Assembly: GCA_001023535.1 (NCBI GenBank)
Contig: CP011020.1
Span: 1,840,121 to 1,904,120, forward strand
Direction: 5' to 3'
Length of the DNA stretch: 64,000 bases
Source of the DNA: Pseudomonas chlororaphis
Lineage (GTDB): Bacteria; Pseudomonadota; Gammaproteobacteria; Pseudomonadales; Pseudomonadaceae
The notes under the pieces: generated by a model
Databases searched by the model: none
The model's input: the letters and a program-made list of their open reading frames with translations, nothing else
Told to the model about the DNA's origin: nothing
Made by a program: the position numbers and the translations under genes
Shown here: piece by piece, positions 60,763 to 64,000 of the stretch
How positions within the stretch are numbered: the first letter of the stretch is position 1
How the letters are laid out: each line of letters opens with the position of its first letter

Positions 60763-61842
60763 ATGACCCGTCTACTGCGCTATACCCTGCTGGGCCTGCT
60801 GTCGATCCTGTGCCTGGCCGCCCTGGCGATCTACGGTTCGACCTGGCGCCCACACCCCCGGGAAACCCTGCCGGTCAGTTGCGCCGCCAACGCAGCGCCA
60901 CTGATGCCCGGCCAGGCCTTGAAGGTGATGACCTGGAACGTGCAGTTCCTGGCCGGCAAGCGCTACGTGTTCTGGCACGACCTGGCCCAGGGCGACGACG
61001 AAAGCCCGACCCTGGAAGACATGGCCTTCAGCCTCGATGAAGTGGCACGGGTCATTCGCGACGAGCAACCGGACATCGTCCTGCTCCAGGAACTGGACCA
61101 TGGCGCCAAGGCCAGCGACTACCAGGATCAGCTCAAGCTGTTGCAGGAACGCCTGGCCGATCTCTACCCCTGCGCCACCAGCGCCTTCGACTGGAAGGCC
61201 GAATTCATCCCCGACCCGCATATCTTCGGCAGTGTCGGTCGACAACTGGCGACGCTGAGCCGCTATCGCATCGACCACGCCGAACGGGTGCAACTGCCGG
61301 TGGCCGATGCCAACTTCATCAGTCGCCAGTTCCAACCCAAGAACGCCCTGCTGGTGAGCTACCTGGCGCTCAAGGACGGTGGTCGCCTGGCAGTGCTCAA
61401 CACCCATCTGGAACGGGCCACCGAACCGGACGAGACCTTGCCCCGGCAAGTGGCCGCCGTGGCCAGGGCCTTGGACAAACTCGAATCATCCGGCACGCCG
61501 TGGCTGATCGGCGGCGATTTCAACCTGCTGCCCCTCGGCCAGTACCGACGCCTGCCGGTAGAACAGCGCACGCCCTACTCCGCCGACAGCGCCCTGCACC
61601 TGCTGTGGGACAAGTACCCGATGATCCCCACCAACAACGAAGCCAGCGGCATCGACCGCGAGCACTGGTTGACCCACTACCCGAACGACCCGGGCCTCAA
61701 CGGCCCCGACCGCACCGTCGACTACCTGTTCTACAGCCCGCGGATCAAGCGGGTGCAAGCCCAGGTACGCCAGGACGACACGTTGCGGATCTCGGACCAT
61801 CTGCCGGTGATTGCACGGTTTCTGTTGCCGGCTGCCCCCTAG
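60763..61842 (+). CDS. Endonuclease/exonuclease/phosphatase (EEP) family protein
   Basis: This is a 359-residue metal-dependent phosphodiesterase-like enzyme with an N-terminal hydrophobic segment (LLRYTLLGLLSILCLAALAIY) that anchors or exports it. EEP motifs are VMTWNVQFLAG, IVLLQELDHG with the metal-binding Glu, NTHLERAT, IGGDFNLLPLG, TVDYLFYSP and SDHLPVIARF with the catalytic Asp-His. Substrates of related proteins range from nucleic acid to sphingomyelin and phosphoinositides, so no substrate is named. It is followed 72 bp later by an uncharacterised gene. Confidence 0.87.
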   Translation: MTRLLRYTLLGLLSILCLAALAIYGSTWRPHPRETLPVSCAANAAPLMPGQALKVMTWNVQFLAGKRYVFWHDLAQGDDESPTLEDMAFSLDEVARVIRDEQPDIVLLQELDHGAKASDYQDQLKLLQERLADLYPCATSAFDWKAEFIPDPHIFGSVGRQLATLSRYRIDHAERVQLPVADANFISRQFQPKNALLVSYLALKDGGRLAVLNTHLERATEPDETLPRQVAAVARALDKLESSGTPWLIGGDFNLLPLGQYRRLPVEQRTPYSADSALHLLWDKYPMIPTNNEASGIDREHWLTHYPNDPGLNGPDRTVDYLFYSPRIKRVQAQVRQDDTLRISDHLPVIARFLLPAAP

Positions 61843-61914
61843 CCACTCCGCCAGCCCTGACAGCCGCCCATGGAATGCACGCCCCACTGATTGGGCTCAC
61901 CTGGAGAACTCACC

Positions 61915-63174
61915 ATGACCGTCATCGCGCTGATCAACCCTGAGCACGACCCCCACTTGATCGCCGATTGCCTGATCAGCGCCGACGGGCCGGACAAGCG
62001 CCAATCAATGTCTGCCTGGGTGCCTTCGCTGGGGCTGATACCGACTGACTGGCATGACCAGGACGGGCCGTTCCATATCGCCCGCATGGGGCGTAAAACC
62101 TACCTCCTGCCGAACCACAGCGGCATGCTCGCCTTTGCCGGGGATTGCCGGTCGGCCTATGAATTCTGGGTGGCGTTATCACAATCCATCGAGATCAAGC
62201 TCGGCTATCAACCCGACGCGCTGATTGAGGCGGCCATGATCGATCAGGTCCTGATGAGCATGGGCGCGACCGCGAGCGCCTTCCACATGCTGGGCGTGCT
62301 GCTGGATGGACAAGGCGGCCGGCGCGCCTATGTCCACCGCCCCGAAGCCACGGTGACCACCGAGCACTTTGGCACCTGCTACCTGGCCGGCTCCGGGACG
62401 CACCACCTCAAAAGCAAGATTCAAACCGAAGACCAACGCTTCACGTCCATCCAGCATTGGGACTGGGCACACATTTCGCCGACTGAAGAACTGGCGGAGT
62501 CCGTGTGTTCCGACATGCTCTACTACGAATCCGACATCAACAACGGGCGCAGGCCCAACACCCCTATCCATGACAGGTTCGGTGGCTTCTACGAATGGTA
62601 TGGCATCGCAGCGGCCGGGATAAAAACCATGCCGCCCAGAATCGACCTGAACATCCTCGTCAAGGACGATTGCCTGTACCTGACCCGGCTGCATTTTTGC
62701 GAAACCGTTCACCCGCCCGCCGGCGATCCTCTCTTCAAAGGCTCGCAGATCATCTTGAAGGTCCTGACGTTCTGCCTGCGCACCCAGGCCTTCGACCCGC
62801 AGAGGCTGTTCGAAAACCTGACATTCACTTTCGAGCGGGCGGACGGGGTGCTCATCGAGCGCTTCTTCAACCATTACGACAGGCAGGCCGGTTCACCGCT
62901 GTCGGACCCCAGGATTTCAGGAGCCGTCCCGGCGGACGTCCTGCAAAAGGATTTTGGCGATGGCTTGTCCGTCAAGAGAGTGCGCCTGACGGTCTCGATC
63001 AACGGCTATGCGGTGGCAAAAGGGGTGACCGAAAGCGACGAATCGCTCGCCCCGGCCAGGCTCCAGTACACCAACGGCCAACTCTTGGTGACCTTCTCCG
63101 AGAAAATAGGCTTTTTGATTGCAGACATCGTGGCGAGGCACCTGAGCCAGCCGCCTGCCGCGAAACCTGCTTGA
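61915..63174 (+). CDS. Uncharacterised protein with HslV/proteasome-like N-terminus
   Basis: I do not recognise this 419-residue protein by family name. The N-terminus MTVIALINPEHDPHLIADCLIS places Thr at position 2. If Met is removed, Thr becomes residue 1 and Asp falls at residue 17, as in HslV (Thr1, Asp17). A following GRKTYLLPN ... GMLAFAGDCRSAYEFWVALSQSIEIKLGYQP resembles the HslV stretch after Lys33 with its AGxxxDA helix. The remaining ~300 residues do not match anything I know. The start with GGAGAACTCACC fits. It may be a divergent Ntn-hydrolase. It is convergent with hrpB. Confidence 0.7.
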   Translation: MTVIALINPEHDPHLIADCLISADGPDKRQSMSAWVPSLGLIPTDWHDQDGPFHIARMGRKTYLLPNHSGMLAFAGDCRSAYEFWVALSQSIEIKLGYQPDALIEAAMIDQVLMSMGATASAFHMLGVLLDGQGGRRAYVHRPEATVTTEHFGTCYLAGSGTHHLKSKIQTEDQRFTSIQHWDWAHISPTEELAESVCSDMLYYESDINNGRRPNTPIHDRFGGFYEWYGIAAAGIKTMPPRIDLNILVKDDCLYLTRLHFCETVHPPAGDPLFKGSQIILKVLTFCLRTQAFDPQRLFENLTFTFERADGVLIERFFNHYDRQAGSPLSDPRISGAVPADVLQKDFGDGLSVKRVRLTVSINGYAVAKGVTESDESLAPARLQYTNGQLLVTFSEKIGFLIADIVARHLSQPPAAKPA

Positions 63175-63193
63175 GTCCAGCGCCGCCGCATCG

Positions 63194-64000
63194 TCAGGCC
63201 TTGCGCGGCTTGGCCCGCGCCGTCGCCTCCGCCACCAGCGGATCGTCAGGCCAGTAATGCTTGGGATAACGGCCCTTGAGGTCTTTCTTCACCTCGGCGT
63301 AGGTGCTGCGCCAGAAGTTCGCCAGGTCCTGGGTGACTTGCACCGGCCGGCGCGCCGGTGACAACAGGTGCAGCTTGACGACCTGGCGGCCACCGGCGAT
63401 GCGTGGGGTGTCCGCCAGGCCGAACAGCTCCTGCAGGCGCACCGCCAGGATCGGCGGGTGCTCGCTGTAGTCCAGGCGGATCGACGACCCCGAAGGCACG
63501 CTCAGATGGTGCGGTGCCAGTTCATCCAAGCGTTGCGGCAGCGGCCAGGGCAACCGGTTGTGGACGATACTCGAGAGGTCCAGGTTGGCAAAATGACTGA
63601 GGCGCGACACCCGTCCCAGGTACGGCATCAGCCAGTCTTCGAGGCTGTCCAGCAATGCCCCGTCGCTGACGTCCGGCCATTCGCTCTCGCCCTTGGCCTC
63701 CAGGTCGAGCCGGCGCAACAGCGCCACCCGCGCCTGCCACTGGCGCAGTTCCGGGGTCCAGGGCAACAGTTCCAGGCCCTTGCGCCGCACCAGGTTCACC
63801 AACGCCTGACTGCGCGCAGCCTCGTCCAGGCCGGTCAGCGGCTCGCGACTGAGCACCAGTTCGCCGACCTTGCGCTGGCGCTCGGCACGCAGCACGCCTT
63901 CGCGCTCGTCCCAGTCCAGTTGATCCACGGTGCGCACCTGCTCGGCCAGCACCGAGTCAAACAGCGCCGGGTCAATATCCGTCGCCAGGTAGATCCGTTC
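63194..64000 (-). CDS. hrpB: ATP-dependent helicase HrpB, C-terminal part (cut by window edge)
   Basis: This is the last ~268 residues of an HrpB-type DEAH helicase. The segments TGLDEAARSQALVNLVRRKGLELLPWTPELRQWQARVALL, WLMPYLGRVSRLSHFANLDLSSIVHNRLPWPLPQRLDELAPHHLSVPSGS and LHLLSPARRPVQVTQDLANFWRSTYAEVKKDLKGRYPKHYWPDDP are diagnostic of the HrpB C-terminal domain. The helicase core lies beyond position 64000. The substrate and role in pseudomonads are not settled. Confidence 0.93.
   Translation of the reverse strand, partial: ERIYLATDIDPALFDSVLAEQVRTVDQLDWDEREGVLRAERQRKVGELVLSREPLTGLDEAARSQALVNLVRRKGLELLPWTPELRQWQARVALLRRLDLEAKGESEWPDVSDGALLDSLEDWLMPYLGRVSRLSHFANLDLSSIVHNRLPWPLPQRLDELAPHHLSVPSGSSIRLDYSEHPPILAVRLQELFGLADTPRIAGGRQVVKLHLLSPARRPVQVTQDLANFWRSTYAEVKKDLKGRYPKHYWPDDPLVAEATARAKPRKA

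Overview
The window looks like chromosomal DNA of a fluorescent-group Pseudomonas. It is GC-rich and densely coded, carries REP/REPIN hairpins of the types common in P. fluorescens-like genomes, and has a gene order (cstA, mapZ, radA, ankB, katB, mscL, fprB) that matches the PA4606-PA4615 neighbourhood of P. aeruginosa as I remember it. I see no tRNA, rRNA, CRISPR array, prophage or transposase gene.

Layout. 1-7.7 kb: carbon starvation permease (cut by the window edge), the c-di-GMP receptor MapZ, RadA, periplasmic catalase KatB with its ankyrin partner, MscL, a ferredoxin-NADP reductase and an orphan LuxR-type regulator in AT-richer DNA. 7.9-13.3 kb: RlmG, the cyanide-insensitive quinol oxidase CioAB with a 54-residue DUF2474 partner and an upstream ANR/FNR box, then an MFS exporter. 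13.3-18.2 kb: a three-subunit molybdenum aldehyde oxidoreductase operon and a DJ-1/PfpI protein lacking the usual cysteine. This block is bracketed by two inverted ~152 bp MITE-like elements with CTAG target duplications. 18.2-21.3 kb: a small secreted protein, an NCS2 purine-type permease and TrmA. 21.5-27.3 kb: a quinate/shikimate catabolic locus (AroQ, AroE-like, TetR regulator, QuiC-type dehydroshikimate dehydratase, MFS uptake). 27.3-35.8 kb: EamA exporter, IclR regulator, zinc metallopeptidase, secreted alpha/beta hydrolase, HAD phosphatase, TesB, GNAT, histone-deacetylase-like enzyme and a BaiN-type flavoprotein.

35.8-54.6 kb is an O-antigen cluster transcribed leftward. wbpA, wbpB, wbpD, wbpE and wbpI would make UDP-ManNAc3NAcA. 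Wzm/Wzt is an ABC exporter whose ATPase has a doubled C-terminal region. Next comes a 1106-residue methyltransferase/coiled-coil/glycosyltransferase fusion, then an acyltransferase, a membrane-anchored beta-propeller protein, an AsnB-type amidotransferase and three GT4 glycosyltransferases. The fusion beside Wzt looks like a new architecture for the chain terminator and molecular ruler known from WbdD, and is the most interesting item here. A strong intrinsic terminator between wbpB and wbpD splits the cluster.

54.9-64 kb returns to housekeeping genes: RhlE, an EamA exporter, an Lrp-like regulator, a DEDDh exonuclease, a NYN-domain protein, DUF2076, YciC, an EEP-family hydrolase, an uncharacterised protein whose N-terminus resembles HslV-type Ntn hydrolases, and the C-terminal part of HrpB.
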